DNA of 62,961 nucleotides from CAIYRG01 sp036273455 (GCA_036273455.1 DASUHP010000078.1:1-62961), one strand, 5' to 3'. Shown: positions 52,137-61,676, numbered from the stretch's first letter. Made by a program: numbers and translations. The notes: generated from the letters alone by a model not told the origin.

Positions 52137-54368
52137 ATGTTTGCACAGAACGACGTCCTTTCGCCGTCCGCGACAACCCGCGAAATCACCGGGTTGGCGC
52201 CTGCCGGTTTCGGTGTGGCTTTGTTCGGGTCGGCATTTCTGCTGTTCTGGATCGAGCCGCTTATTGCCCGGATGCTGTTGCCCTATCTCGGCGGGTCGCA
52301 GAACGTCTGGAACACCTGTCTGGTGTTCTTTCAGGCGGTTCTGCTTCTCGGTTACACCTACGCTTATGTGCTGGCACGCTTTTGCTCGCTTCGCTACCAG
52401 GCCATCGTTCATACCGTCATTATGGCGGCCGGCGCCGGTTTTCTGCCGATTGTGATTGCCAGCACCTGGTCACCACCCGCAGCCATTTCTCCGGTTGTGG
52501 TTCTGTTTGGCATTCTCCTGGTGCTGCTTGGACTGCCGTTCTTCGCGCTTTCCGCCAACGGCCCGCTTCTGCAACAGTGGTATTGCGCGGCTGCGGGTAA
52601 AGACATGCGCAATCCATTTCCGCTCTACGCCGTCAGCAATGCCGGCAGTCTGGCAGCGCTTGTCGCTTATCCGCTGCTGGTCGAACCGAATTTGACATTG
52701 AGCCGCCAGACCACGCTTTGGATGGACGGATATCTGGCCCTCACTGGCATGATCATGTTCGCGGGCTGTCTGGCTGCTTTCGGTCAGACGCAATCGCGGG
52801 CAGTTGCACCGGCCGCCACGCCGGCGCCTGCCTGGCCCGTACGGCTGAACTGGCTCGTCTATGCAGCGTTACCATCCAGTCTTCTGCTGGGCGTGACGGG
52901 CTATGTGACGACCGACATCGCCTCCTTCCCGTTCCTGTGGATCTTGCCGCTGAGCCTTTACCTGCTCAGCTTCATACTGACCTTTTCCAAACGGCCGTTG
53001 CTGGACCACGCGCTCGCAGTCAAATTGTTGCCGGTGGCCATCTTATGGGCTGCTGCAGGCTTTTTGCTCAGCTCGGTTTCCCTGTTCGCGGCCGCGTCCA
53101 TCGAGTTTGCTGCGTTCTTTTTCATTGCGATGGTGTGCAATGGCGAACTCGCGCGGATCAAACCGCATCCCGACCGGCTGACGGAATTCTATTTGTGGAT
53201 TTCGCTTGGCGGTGTCGTCGGAGGTGCGCTGACCGCCCTGGTTTCTCCACTGCTGTTCAAGGATTTTGTCGAATATCCGTTGGCGCTCTCATTGGTATGC
53301 CTGCTGACACCCGGGGAATCCGGTACCCGGAAAGACGCATATGGCCACCGGATATTGGACTCATATGGCCCCTTGCTATTGGGCGGCGCCATCATCCTGG
53401 TTGTGGTTCAGCCCTTCGCGTTGGTGAATGGATATCTCAGCGGCGGCGCAACAGTGGCTGGTCTGGCCTTGGCCGGATACTGCGCTGTGGCGAGAAAACC
53501 CCGCAATCTGCTGCTGATTGCCCTCGCGGTCTTGCTTACACTTCACATCCAGCAGCTCTTGTTGACGCGGTACGGCTCGACCGTCGCGCGCGAGCGCAGT
53601 TTCTACGGCGTGTATACCGTGACGGAAAATCGGGCGGCCGGATACCGGATGATGTTTCATGGACCCACGCTCCATGGTGTCGAGCGGATCGATGCAAAGA
53701 AATACGAACCGCTGACCTATTATGCCGCCGGAGGTCCACTGGGCGATGTCATGCGCGCCGTTGGACCGCGCAGCAAATCCATTGCCGTCATCGGCCTCGG
53801 CATTGGGAGCACCGGCTGCTACGCGACAGCGCGCCAGTCCTGGACCTTTTATGAACTCGATCCTTTGGTGCAGAAAATTGCCAGTGATTCCGGTCTGTTC
53901 CACTCGCTGGAGCAGTGCGCGCCGAATGCGAAGATCGTGCTTGGCGATGGCAGGCTGAAGCTCGCGGACGCCGGCCGGAATCAGTACGACCTTCTGATCC
54001 TGGATGCCTTTTCTTCGGATGCCATACCGGTGCATCTGCTGACGCGCGAAGCCTTTGAAGGATATGCGCGCGCTCTGAAACCGCACGGCGTGATGGCCAT
54101 TCACATCACCAACCGCCATTTTGACCTCGCGCCGGTCATCTCGCGCACCGCGCCGGCGGCCGGCTTCATCACATACGAACGCAGCTTCACTGCGCCTGAA
54201 GGAAGTGATTTGGCCGCGCTTTCGTCCTCCCGCTGGATGGTGCTCGCGCGATATCCCAATGATTTGCGCCGGATCGTGGCCAGTCCCGGCTGGGAAAAGA
54301 GTGAGCCGAAGCCAAACACGAAACTGTGGACGGATGATTACTCGAATGTTCTATCCGCCCTGAAGTAG
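52137..54368 (+). CDS. Membrane-anchored spermidine synthase-like protein
   Basis: The first ~490 residues of this 743-aa protein form about 13-14 membrane helices, beginning FWIEPLIARMLLPYLGGSQNVW. The C-terminal domain is an aminopropyltransferase-like Rossmann fold: IAVIGLGIGSTGCYA, FYELDP, and LILDAFSSDAIPVHLLT in place of the SpeE catalytic loop. Fused proteins of this kind are common, but their reaction is not established; they lack the D-x-x-D-P-x-GPG motif of true SpeE. It lies far from speE. Confidence 0.88.
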   Translation: MFAQNDVLSPSATTREITGLAPAGFGVALFGSAFLLFWIEPLIARMLLPYLGGSQNVWNTCLVFFQAVLLLGYTYAYVLARFCSLRYQAIVHTVIMAAGAGFLPIVIASTWSPPAAISPVVVLFGILLVLLGLPFFALSANGPLLQQWYCAAAGKDMRNPFPLYAVSNAGSLAALVAYPLLVEPNLTLSRQTTLWMDGYLALTGMIMFAGCLAAFGQTQSRAVAPAATPAPAWPVRLNWLVYAALPSSLLLGVTGYVTTDIASFPFLWILPLSLYLLSFILTFSKRPLLDHALAVKLLPVAILWAAAGFLLSSVSLFAAASIEFAAFFFIAMVCNGELARIKPHPDRLTEFYLWISLGGVVGGALTALVSPLLFKDFVEYPLALSLVCLLTPGESGTRKDAYGHRILDSYGPLLLGGAIILVVVQPFALVNGYLSGGATVAGLALAGYCAVARKPRNLLLIALAVLLTLHIQQLLLTRYGSTVARERSFYGVYTVTENRAAGYRMMFHGPTLHGVERIDAKKYEPLTYYAAGGPLGDVMRAVGPRSKSIAVIGLGIGSTGCYATARQSWTFYELDPLVQKIASDSGLFHSLEQCAPNAKIVLGDGRLKLADAGRNQYDLLILDAFSSDAIPVHLLTREAFEGYARALKPHGVMAIHITNRHFDLAPVISRTAPAAGFITYERSFTAPEGSDLAALSSSRWMVLARYPNDLRRIVASPGWEKSEPKPNTKLWTDDYSNVLSALK

Positions 54369-54474
54369 TATCGGCCGGAGTTTCCAGCCGGTCAGTGCCT
54401 CGCGTGCCCACGTCAGCAATTTTGCAGACCAGTTGCTCTCGCCAGCGGTCAAATCTACCTCGACCAGTGATTTG

Positions 54475-55893
54475 ATGAGCACAACCACCCGCGAGCTGCT
54501 GGTTGAAGCGGCAAATCGTGCAGCTTCATATCTGGAACGATTGGATGCGCGGGCAGTGCGGCCCTCGCATCAGGCGATCGAGCGCCTGAATGACGCGCTG
54601 GGCATGCCTTTGCCAACTCAGCCGAGTGATGCCGCGGAGGTGCTCGCGTTCCTCGACGATTACGGATCGCCGGCGACCGTCGCGAGCGCAGGCGCCCGCT
54701 ATTTCGGCTTTGTGACCGGCGGCGCGTTGCCGGTCACTGTCGCGGCCCAGTACCTGGCCGCGGGATGGGACCAGAACTGCTTCAGCTTTGTCAGCTCTCC
54801 AGCGGTGGCGTGCTTCGAATCGGCCGCTCTGCGTTGGGTGAAACAGGTCCTGGGCTTACCGGAATCTGCCGAAGGAGCACTGGTGACCGGCGCGACCATG
54901 GCGAACTTCACCTGCCTGACTGCTGCCCGCAACCGGGTGCTCGAAAGCCACGGCTGGGATGTCGACCGGCAGGGCTTGTTCGGTGCTCCACCCATCACCG
55001 TGGTGCTTGGCGAGGAAGCTCACTCGTCGATTTACAAGGTGTTGTCGATGTTGGGTCTCGGCCGGGACCGGGTGCAGCGGGTTCCCGTCGACGCGCAGGG
55101 CCGGATGCGCGCTGACCGCCTGCCGTCGATCGCGGGCCCGGTGATCATCTGTCTGCAGTCCGGGAATGTGAATTCCGGTGCGTTCGATCCAGCTGGCGAG
55201 ATCATCGATTGGGCGCGCGAGCAGAACGCCTGGGCGCATGTGGATGGCGCGTTTGGGCTGTGGGCGCTGGCCGTTCCGGAAATGGCCGCGCAGGTGCAAT
55301 CCTTCCGCCGCGCCGATTCCTGGGCAACGGACGCGCACAAATGGCTCAATGTGCCTTATGATTCCGGAATCGCGATCGTGCGCGACCGTGAAGCTCTTGC
55401 GCGGGCGATGTCGATCGGCGGGCCGTACCTGCTGCTGGCCGATGAAACACGCGACGCGATCAACTTCACGCCGGACAGTTCACGTCGGGCACGCGCCATC
55501 GAAATTTGGGCGGCGCTGAAATGTCTCGGCCGCAGGGGTCTGTCCGACCTTGTGACGCGCAACTGCGCACAGGCACGTGCCATGGCCGGCACCCTCAAGC
55601 GTGCCGGTATCGAAATCCTGAACGAAGTTGTGCTGAATCAGGTGGTCGCAGCCTTCAGGGAAGACGCTATAACCAAGCGGGTGATTGCCCGGGTGCAGGA
55701 TTCCGGAACCTGCTGGTGCGGTGGCACGACCTGGAAAGGCCGTACCGCCATGCGGATCAGCATCTGCTCCTGGGCAACCACCGGGGACGACATCGATCGT
55801 TCCGCGCAATCCATCATCGACGCCTTTCATTTGGAACTCGCCCCTTCAGAATGGGGAGGCCAACATCAGCGAAACCGCAACCAAAAGAGCTGA
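54475..55893 (+). CDS. Group II pyridoxal-dependent decarboxylase
   Basis: The 472-aa fold-I PLP enzyme resembles aromatic amino acid/glutamate decarboxylases. The PLP Lys lies in TDAHKWLNVPYDSG, with AHVDGAFG (Asp for the pyridine nitrogen) upstream and LVTGATMANFTCL in the phosphate-binding region. ATG at 54475 (MSTTTRELL) was chosen over ATG at 54433. The amine product cannot be predicted. The C-terminal tail is polar and short. Confidence 0.9.
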   Translation: MSTTTRELLVEAANRAASYLERLDARAVRPSHQAIERLNDALGMPLPTQPSDAAEVLAFLDDYGSPATVASAGARYFGFVTGGALPVTVAAQYLAAGWDQNCFSFVSSPAVACFESAALRWVKQVLGLPESAEGALVTGATMANFTCLTAARNRVLESHGWDVDRQGLFGAPPITVVLGEEAHSSIYKVLSMLGLGRDRVQRVPVDAQGRMRADRLPSIAGPVIICLQSGNVNSGAFDPAGEIIDWAREQNAWAHVDGAFGLWALAVPEMAAQVQSFRRADSWATDAHKWLNVPYDSGIAIVRDREALARAMSIGGPYLLLADETRDAINFTPDSSRRARAIEIWAALKCLGRRGLSDLVTRNCAQARAMAGTLKRAGIEILNEVVLNQVVAAFREDAITKRVIARVQDSGTCWCGGTTWKGRTAMRISICSWATTGDDIDRSAQSIIDAFHLELAPSEWGGQHQRNRNQKS

Positions 55894-55913
55894 TGCCCGC
55901 CCGGGGCCGGGAC

Positions 55914-55941
55914 TTGATTGGTATGCGCCAAAACCTATATA
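55914..55941 (+). promoter_or_regulatory. Promoter of the HigB/XRE toxin-antitoxin pair
   Basis: TTGATT (55914-55919), a 16-base spacer and TATATA (55936-55941) precede the toxin ATG at 55958. A direct repeat of CTATAT (55935 and 55951) flanks the start region and may be an operator. Confidence 0.55.
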
Positions 55942-55957
55942 ACTCCTGGGCTATATC

Positions 55958-56335
55958 ATGGCGTGGACCGTCCGCTTTCAGGAGGATTTTGATGCGGAAT
56001 TTGGTGATCTCAGCGAGGCTGTGCAGGATGAGCTTTTGGCAATGGTGAGACTGCTCGGCGATTTCGGACCCCAACTTGGAAGACCACATGCCGACACGCT
56101 CAAGGGTTCGGACTATGCGAACATGAAGGAGCTGCGGCTCCTGGCGGATGGTGGTGTATGGCGGGTTGCCTTTGCCTTCGACCCAAAGCGCGAGGGAATC
56201 TTGCTGGTAGCGGGCGACAAGTCTGGTGGCAGCGAATCGAAGTTCTACAAGCGTCTCATCAAAAAAGCCGATGAACGTTATCAGAAGCATCTGGACCGGT
56301 TAGATGCCGAGAAGGTGATGAAGAAGGACAAGTAA
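55958..56335 (+). CDS. HigB/Gp49-family toxin
   Basis: The 125-aa protein matches the RelE-like Gp49/HigB fold: an N-terminal strand-helix (WTVRFQEDFDAEFGDLSEAV), ADTLKGSDYANMKELRLL, WRVAFAFDPKR and LLVAGDKSGG. Members cleave mRNA on the ribosome. It is full length and sits before an XRE gene, the usual toxin-first order of higBA. Confidence 0.88.
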   Translation: MAWTVRFQEDFDAEFGDLSEAVQDELLAMVRLLGDFGPQLGRPHADTLKGSDYANMKELRLLADGGVWRVAFAFDPKREGILLVAGDKSGGSESKFYKRLIKKADERYQKHLDRLDAEKVMKKDK

Positions 56336-56336
56336 G

Positions 56337-56732
56337 ATGGCAAAGACACTGGAGGAGGTTCTGGCAGCATTGCCGAAAGCGCGGCGAGATCGGATCGACG
56401 CTCGCTATCACGAACTCCGCAAAGAGGTGCAAAGCCTGGCTGCGTTACGCAAGGCTGCCGGAAAGGCCCAGGTGGACGTCGCCACGTCGCTCAAAATCAG
56501 CCAGCCCTCCGTCTCCAAAATCGAGAGGCAGACCGATATGTATCTCTCCACGTTGCGAAACTATGTCGAAGCTGTTGGAGGCGGCCTGGAGTTGGTTGTT
56601 CGCTTTCCCCGCCAGCCGCCCTTGCACTTGAGCGGATTGGGCGATTTTTTGGAGCCATTAACGGACGCGGCGCCGCCGCGGGGACGCCGCACGATACGCA
56701 GCGCCGCACGTCGAGTTGCCAAACGCACCTAG
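56337..56732 (+). CDS. XRE-family antitoxin
   Basis: The 131-aa HTH protein begins one base after the toxin stop. The helix-turn-helix is at about residues 38-75 (LAALRKAAGKAQVDVATSL, QPSVSKIERQTDMYLSTL), followed by YVEAVGGGLELVVRF, a dimerisation-type tail common in HigA-like proteins. The end is basic. It should repress the promoter at 55914. Confidence 0.88.
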   Translation: MAKTLEEVLAALPKARRDRIDARYHELRKEVQSLAALRKAAGKAQVDVATSLKISQPSVSKIERQTDMYLSTLRNYVEAVGGGLELVVRFPRQPPLHLSGLGDFLEPLTDAAPPRGRRTIRSAARRVAKRT

Positions 56733-56763
56733 ACCCCATCCCTTCTTTTGCAAGTCTTTAAGG

Positions 56764-57753
56764 ATGCAGCACAAGCCATCGATTACATTTGCCGTTGCGC
56801 CGATGATGGATTGGACGGACCGGCATTGCCGCGTGTTGCATCGTCTGCTCAGCCGGCATGTCCGGCTTTACACCGAAATGGTCACGGCGGACGCGGTAAT
56901 CCGCGGCGACCGTCATCGCCTCCTGGATTTTTCTGCCATCGAACATCCGGTTGCCCTCCAATTGGGGGGATCGGACCCGAAGAAGCTGGCCGAGGCAGCG
57001 CGTATCGGCGCGGAATGGAGTTACGACGAAATCAACCTGAATTGCGGCTGCCCTTCCGACCGGGTGCAGTCCGGCTGTTTTGGCGCTGTGTTGATGCGCA
57101 CACCCGAACTTGCCGCCGAATGTGTTGCGGCAATGCGGGCCGCGAGTTCCGTTCCGGTGACCGTGAAATGCCGCATCGGCATCGATGAACAGGATCCGTG
57201 GGAGGCGCTGCCGGCATTTGTTGATGCCTGCGCCACCGCAGGCATTACGACATTCGCGGTGCACGCGCGTAAAGCCTGGCTGTCGGGACTTTCGCCGGCG
57301 CAGAACCGCGAGATTCCACCGCTCGACTATCTTCTGGTTTATGAGCTGAAGCGCACGCGGCCGGAGCTGACCATCATCATCAATGGCGGGATCACCTCAT
57401 TGGACGCCGCCGAACAGCATCTTTCGTCTGTCGATGGCGTGATGTTCGGGCGTGCGGCCTATCAGACACCGTCGATTCTGGCCGACATCGATGACCGGTT
57501 TTTCCATCGCGCCGGTGCGGGAATCGGCCGTGCAGTCGAGATGTACACGGATTACATCGCCGAACGGCTGGAAGAAGGCGTGCCGCTGAACGCGATGACC
57601 AAACACATGCTTGGCCTGTTCCAGGGGCGGCGCGGAGCACGCCTGTTCCGCCGTCACCTGAGCGAAAACGCCACCCGCAAAGGTGCCGGGCTTTCCGTGC
57701 TGCGGGACGCGCTTTCACTAATCGAAGAGCGCAATCCTGCCGCCGCAGCATAA
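56764..57753 (+). CDS. dusA: tRNA-dihydrouridine synthase A
   Basis: This FMN enzyme reduces uridines in the tRNA D loop. The 329-aa protein has VAPMMDWTDRHCR, LYTEMV, LQLGGSDP, and NCGCPSDRVQSG with catalytic Cys96. ATG at 56764 follows AAGG; the frame is open upstream to 56716 but overlaps the antitoxin gene. C-terminal HMLGLFQGRRGARLFRRHLSE-like sequence is typical of the tRNA-binding domain. Confidence 0.95.
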   Translation: MQHKPSITFAVAPMMDWTDRHCRVLHRLLSRHVRLYTEMVTADAVIRGDRHRLLDFSAIEHPVALQLGGSDPKKLAEAARIGAEWSYDEINLNCGCPSDRVQSGCFGAVLMRTPELAAECVAAMRAASSVPVTVKCRIGIDEQDPWEALPAFVDACATAGITTFAVHARKAWLSGLSPAQNREIPPLDYLLVYELKRTRPELTIIINGGITSLDAAEQHLSSVDGVMFGRAAYQTPSILADIDDRFFHRAGAGIGRAVEMYTDYIAERLEEGVPLNAMTKHMLGLFQGRRGARLFRRHLSENATRKGAGLSVLRDALSLIEERNPAAAA

Positions 57754-57821
57754 ATCATCCGACTCGTTTTTGCGCTTGACCATCTGCACCGATAGGTGTA
57801 GTCCTATTATTAGTTGCGGTC

Positions 57822-57839
57822 TCTCCGCTCAGGCGGAGA
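57822..57839 (+). other. Short perfect hairpin after dusA
   Basis: TCTCCGC and GCGGAGA form a perfect seven-base stem over a TCAG loop, with no T-run after it. A TTGACC element at 57776-57781 lies upstream, with only a weak -10. The stretch 57754-57918 otherwise holds no gene that I can support. Confidence 0.4.
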
Positions 57840-57918
57840 ACTGCGACGCGAGCCGGAAGCTTCAAGGACTGAACCAATGACGTAAAATGCGTCAGCGCGC
57901 TCGTGACCGCCGCAAGGA

Positions 57919-58030
57919 CCGTAATGTTTACGCTTCTCTACACTTCGACACTTCTACAGTTGCAATCCGCCGCCGCCGGTAATGTTTACACCAGCCAAAA
58001 CACTTAAACACTTAAACAGTTGCGATTCGC
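57919..58030. repeat. Two direct repeats of about 53 bases
   Basis: Copies at 57919-57970 and 57977-58030 share the order GTAATGTTTAC, ACACTT-N2-ACACTT-N2-ACAGTTGC and AT-C/T-CGC. The second copy contains two perfect AAACACTT octamers and a third near-copy. The block is AT-rich, lies between the convergent dusA and phosphohexomutase genes, and codes for nothing recognisable. Confidence 0.8.
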
Positions 58031-58036
58031 GGGCGG

Positions 58037-59533
58037 TTAGATTTTTTGGTCGTATTCGCCGACTTCGGGGAATTCCTTCAGCCGCGCGTCGATGTCGTGG
58101 AACATCGCATGCATGGCTTTCTCGGAGGCGGGACTTTCGCACACCACCACCAGCGACGGCCGGTTCGATGATGCGCGCACCAACCCCCAGGTGCCGTCCT
58201 CGAGCGTGACACGCACGCCGTTGATGGTGACAAGCCGCGTGATTTTTTGTCCCAGAATCTTTCCGCCGCCGGCCTGAAGGTCCGCATATTTCTTCGTCAG
58301 CGCATCGACGACATCGTATTTGCGCAAATCCGGGCAGAACGGAGACATCGTCGGCGAGCTCCAGGTGCGCGGGAGACCGTCGGCGAGTTCCGCAATCGTG
58401 CGGTTTGTCGAGGCGACCATTTCCAGGATGGCGATCGCCGCGACAATCGAATCGTCGTAGCCGCGCCCGAATGGAGGATTGAAAAAATAATGGCCGCTCT
58501 TCTCGAGACCCGCGACCGCACCAATTTCGGCGGTGCGCCGCTTGATATAGGAATGGCCGGTCTTCCAGTAATCGGCCGTTGCGCCATTGGCCTTCAGCAC
58601 CGGATCGGTTTCGAACAGACCGGTCGATTTGACGTCGACGACAAATTTCGCGCCCTTAATCCGTTCCGAAAAATGCCGCGCCACCAACACGCCGACTTTA
58701 TCTGCGAAGAGCTCATGCCCCTGCCCGTCCACGACGCCACAGCGGTCGCCATCGCCGTCGAATCCCAGTGCGATCTCCGCCCCTTCCGCACGCACCATTT
58801 CGGCCATCGCGTGCAACATGTGCAGATCTTCCGGATTGGGATTATAACGCGGAAAATTCCAGTCGAGATTGGCGTCCATCGGCACCACTTCCGCACCGAT
58901 GCGGCGCAGCGCTTCGGGCGCAAACGCGCCCGCCGTGCCATTGCCGCAGGCCGCAACGACTTTGACCGGCCGCTTCAGCCTGTGTCCATGGGTTACTTCG
59001 GCCAGATAAGTCTCGCGCATATTCTGCACACGGACATAGCGGCCGCCGCTGCGCTCGCGCGCGGCGCCCGACAACGCGATCTGTTTCAGCCGCAGCATCT
59101 CTTCGGGTCCGAAAGTCAGCGGACGATGCGCGCCCATTTTGACCCCGGTCCAGCCATTTTCGTTGTGGCTCGCGGTCACCATGGCAACACAGGGGACATC
59201 CAGCGCGAATTGGGCAAAATAGGCCACCGGAGACAGCGCAAGGCCGATGTCGTGCACCTCACAGCCGGCGGCCATCAGGCCGAGCATCAGCGCCTGTTTG
59301 ACGGTGAGGGAATAGGACCGGAAGTCATGTCCGACGACGACCTTTGGTTCCACGCCGCATTCGTGGAAGAAAGTGCCGAGCGCGAGCCCGAGCGCCTGCA
59401 TGCCGACGAGATTGATTTCCTGCGGATAGAGCCAGCGCGCGTCATATTCGCGAAAGCCGGTCGCAGCGATCAGCGGCTCGTTTTCAAAGGCCGGCGTATT
59501 GGGCACCAGCCCTGTTTGCGGGATACCGAACAT
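58037..59533 (-). CDS. Phosphomannomutase/phosphoglucomutase
   Basis: The 498-aa alpha-D-phosphohexomutase interconverts hexose 1- and 6-phosphates for polysaccharide precursors. The phosphoserine loop is VTASHNENGW with Ser122. The metal loop is GFDGDGDRCG, and the sugar-specificity loop is GLEKSGHYFF. RASSNRPSLVV near the end is the phosphate-binding loop. ATG at 59533 was chosen; the frame is open upstream through the antisense-free overlap with the next gene but without similarity. It ends a three-gene leftward operon. Confidence 0.93.
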   Translation of the reverse strand: MFGIPQTGLVPNTPAFENEPLIAATGFREYDARWLYPQEINLVGMQALGLALGTFFHECGVEPKVVVGHDFRSYSLTVKQALMLGLMAAGCEVHDIGLALSPVAYFAQFALDVPCVAMVTASHNENGWTGVKMGAHRPLTFGPEEMLRLKQIALSGAARERSGGRYVRVQNMRETYLAEVTHGHRLKRPVKVVAACGNGTAGAFAPEALRRIGAEVVPMDANLDWNFPRYNPNPEDLHMLHAMAEMVRAEGAEIALGFDGDGDRCGVVDGQGHELFADKVGVLVARHFSERIKGAKFVVDVKSTGLFETDPVLKANGATADYWKTGHSYIKRRTAEIGAVAGLEKSGHYFFNPPFGRGYDDSIVAAIAILEMVASTNRTIAELADGLPRTWSSPTMSPFCPDLRKYDVVDALTKKYADLQAGGGKILGQKITRLVTINGVRVTLEDGTWGLVRASSNRPSLVVVCESPASEKAMHAMFHDIDARLKEFPEVGEYDQKI

Positions 59534-59538
59534 GAGAT

Positions 59539-60114
59539 TTACAGCTGACGTAACGCGCCGAGCAGGAAGTTGAGGCCGAAAAACCCGGCCGTATTGCCTG
59601 TGAACCGCAAGGATTGTTGAAACCGGATGGCATCGCTCGATCCGGCAAGGGCAGCCGCAGGCGTCGAAGTCCCTGTCACCTGATACAGTCGATGGCGATA
59701 GACGAAAAGCGCCGCGCTGATGTGGCTGCCGTCCCGCTGGTTCAGACTGAGCTGACGCCCGAACACGGCCTGCACCCGCGCCGGCAATTCCACCCGCACC
59801 TCGCCATGCTGCTTCAGTATGCTTTCGGCGTCGTTGATGATCGTATTGTCGCTTTCCGAACGGTTGGAGAAATCGGCAATCGTGACCCGGTAATCTCCGT
59901 CGCGCTGGGTCACGGCATAAATCCGCGCCGGCACATTCAAACCGCCGGGGAGCTGAAAGCTTCCGCTTTCCACCATCGGCGCCTGCGGAAAACTCACCGC
60001 GAAACCATAGTCGCCATAGATATATTCCTGCCACGTATCCGCAGCGGCACTGCCGCAAAAACACAGGCCGAGAAGCGCGGCAACAACCAATCGCAAAGGA
60101 TGAGTTCCGTTCAT
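59539..60114 (-). CDS. Secreted hypothetical protein, paralogue A
   Basis: The 191-aa protein has a signal peptide (LVVAALLGLCFCGSAAA) and a domain starting WQEYIYGDYGFAVSFPQAP. The pattern GFAVSFP, later DYRVTIADFSNR and LFVYRHRLYQVT, matches the neighbour at 60122 (GFAAEYP, YSVEVADFTRTR, FFINHKLYQLRV). The two are tandem paralogues of unknown function. It ends five bases before the phosphohexomutase ATG. Confidence 0.75.
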   Translation of the reverse strand: MNGTHPLRLVVAALLGLCFCGSAAADTWQEYIYGDYGFAVSFPQAPMVESGSFQLPGGLNVPARIYAVTQRDGDYRVTIADFSNRSESDNTIINDAESILKQHGEVRVELPARVQAVFGRQLSLNQRDGSHISAALFVYRHRLYQVTGTSTPAAALAGSSDAIRFQQSLRFTGNTAGFFGLNFLLGALRQL

Positions 60115-60121
60115 TGGGTGC

Positions 60122-60646
60122 TTAGTAGCCGCTCAGCAAGCGGAAAGTCTGCTGGAAAAAATGAATTCCCGAAGAACCGGCGGGATCCGTGTTGCCGGCA
60201 GGAAATGTCACTCTCAGTTGGTACAGCTTGTGATTAATGAAGAAGATGCCATCGGTGATGCTTCCTCCCGCGCCGTCTTCAATCCTGATCTCACGGCCAT
60301 AATTAAAATCGACCCGCGCGCCCGACTCATCATGCGTCATCTTGCCCATCGCCAGCACAGTCCGCGCCGCCTCTTCGATTGTCGGGTCCTTGTCTGCTCT
60401 GGTACGGGTAAAATCCGCCACTTCGACGGAGTAGATCACCCCGCCGGAATCCATCGAATAGACCCGCTCGGAAACGATCCCTTCCGGAGTCTGCGTCGTT
60501 TGGTAATCCCGGGTGGCCACACTGGGACGGGCCGGGTACTCCGCGGCAAAGCCGGATTCCGGAAAACTGAATTCCCGCCAGCCTTCTTCGGCAGCCACGG
60601 CGGACGACGCGACCAAAATTGCCGCGGCCGGCAGTGCAATGCGCAT
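60122..60646 (-). CDS. Secreted hypothetical protein, paralogue B
   Basis: The 174-aa protein has a signal peptide (ALPAAAILVASSAVAA) and WREFSFPESGFAAEYPARP at the mature N-terminus. It shares its layout with the next gene and is probably an older duplicate. It starts at ATG 60646 and should lead the operon, facing cobA across a 120-base divergent gap. Confidence 0.75.
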   Translation of the reverse strand: MRIALPAAAILVASSAVAAEEGWREFSFPESGFAAEYPARPSVATRDYQTTQTPEGIVSERVYSMDSGGVIYSVEVADFTRTRADKDPTIEEAARTVLAMGKMTHDESGARVDFNYGREIRIEDGAGGSITDGIFFINHKLYQLRVTFPAGNTDPAGSSGIHFFQQTFRLLSGY

Positions 60647-60766
60647 CCTGAAGATTTCCCTTTGCCGGCTTCAATCTGCCATAAATTCCGCAGCCCTGCC
60701 CCGATTATCCTATAACCACATCACAGCACTGTGCTATACTATGTTATACAAAAACAAGGTGTGAAT

Positions 60767-61645
60767 TTGGCCGACATCGTCGCCTTGCACAGCGCGGATC
60801 ACCGCGCGATCGAACTCCTCGCCGCGCGGTTGGGGCTCGCCTCGCTCGAACCCGGCTGGGTCTGGCTGGCCGGCGCCGGTCCGGGCGATCCGGGCCTCGC
60901 TTCGCTGCACACGATCCATGCGATCATCGAGGCCGACGTCATTCTGTGCGACGCGCTGGTATCCGACGAATTGCTGAAGTTGAGCCGCCCGGACGCATTG
61001 GTCGTCCGGGCTGGAAAACGTGGCGGCAAAACTTCCACCCCCCAGGCTGCGATATCGGCGCAACTGGTGTCCTATGCGCGCAAGGGCAAGCGGGTGCTGC
61101 GGCTCAAGGGCGGCGATCCCTTCGTCTTCGGCCGCGGCGGTGAAGAAGCCCTGACTCTGGTCAAAGCCGGCATACCCTTCCGTGTCGTTCCGGGTGTCAC
61201 AGCCGGCATTGGCGGCCTTGCTTATGCCGGAATTCCGGCCACTCACCGGGATACCAATCAGGCGGTGACATTCGTTACCGGAACTTCCGCCGACGGCCGC
61301 GCTCCGGCGCTGGATTGGGCAGCCATCGCCAAAGGATCACCCTCGATTGTGCTCTACATGGCGCGCCGGCATGCGCGCGAGATCGCCGCGAAGTTGATTG
61401 CCGCGGGACGCAATCCGCGCGAACCGGCAGCGATCGTCAGCAACGCGTCGCTTGGGAATCAAGTCACTACGGTCACCGAACTTTCGCGCCTCGGTGATCA
61501 GGCATCCGGCGCTGACACTCCGGCCATTCTGGTCATCGGCGAAAACGTGCGGCTGGCCGACGGTTTGGACTGGCTGGGTGCATTATCCGGCCGGCTGCTC
61601 AATTCCGATCCGCTTGGACGCACACCCGTCGGCGAAACCGCTTAG
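60767..61645 (+). CDS. cobA: Uroporphyrinogen-III C-methyltransferase
   Basis: This enzyme methylates uroporphyrinogen III twice with AdoMet to give precorrin-2, the branch point to siroheme and cobalamin. Motifs are LAGAGPGDPGLASL, GKRGGK, LKGGDPFVFGRGGEE and VVPGVTAG. It is a stand-alone methyltransferase without the CysG dehydrogenase domain. The likely start is TTG at 60767 after AAGGTG; GTG at 60761 is an alternative. It would supply siroheme for the sulfite reductase at 34.5 kb. Confidence 0.93.
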   Translation: MADIVALHSADHRAIELLAARLGLASLEPGWVWLAGAGPGDPGLASLHTIHAIIEADVILCDALVSDELLKLSRPDALVVRAGKRGGKTSTPQAAISAQLVSYARKGKRVLRLKGGDPFVFGRGGEEALTLVKAGIPFRVVPGVTAGIGGLAYAGIPATHRDTNQAVTFVTGTSADGRAPALDWAAIAKGSPSIVLYMARRHAREIAAKLIAAGRNPREPAAIVSNASLGNQVTTVTELSRLGDQASGADTPAILVIGENVRLADGLDWLGALSGRLLNSDPLGRTPVGETA

Positions 61646-61676
61646 ACGGGGTTACGCCATAGGCTAATCTGGCCCG

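Noticed and set aside
57886..57982. Arg-rich 31-codon frame beginning at an ATG near 57886
   Set aside because: It has no good ribosome site and runs into the direct repeats; composition alone is not enough to call a gene.
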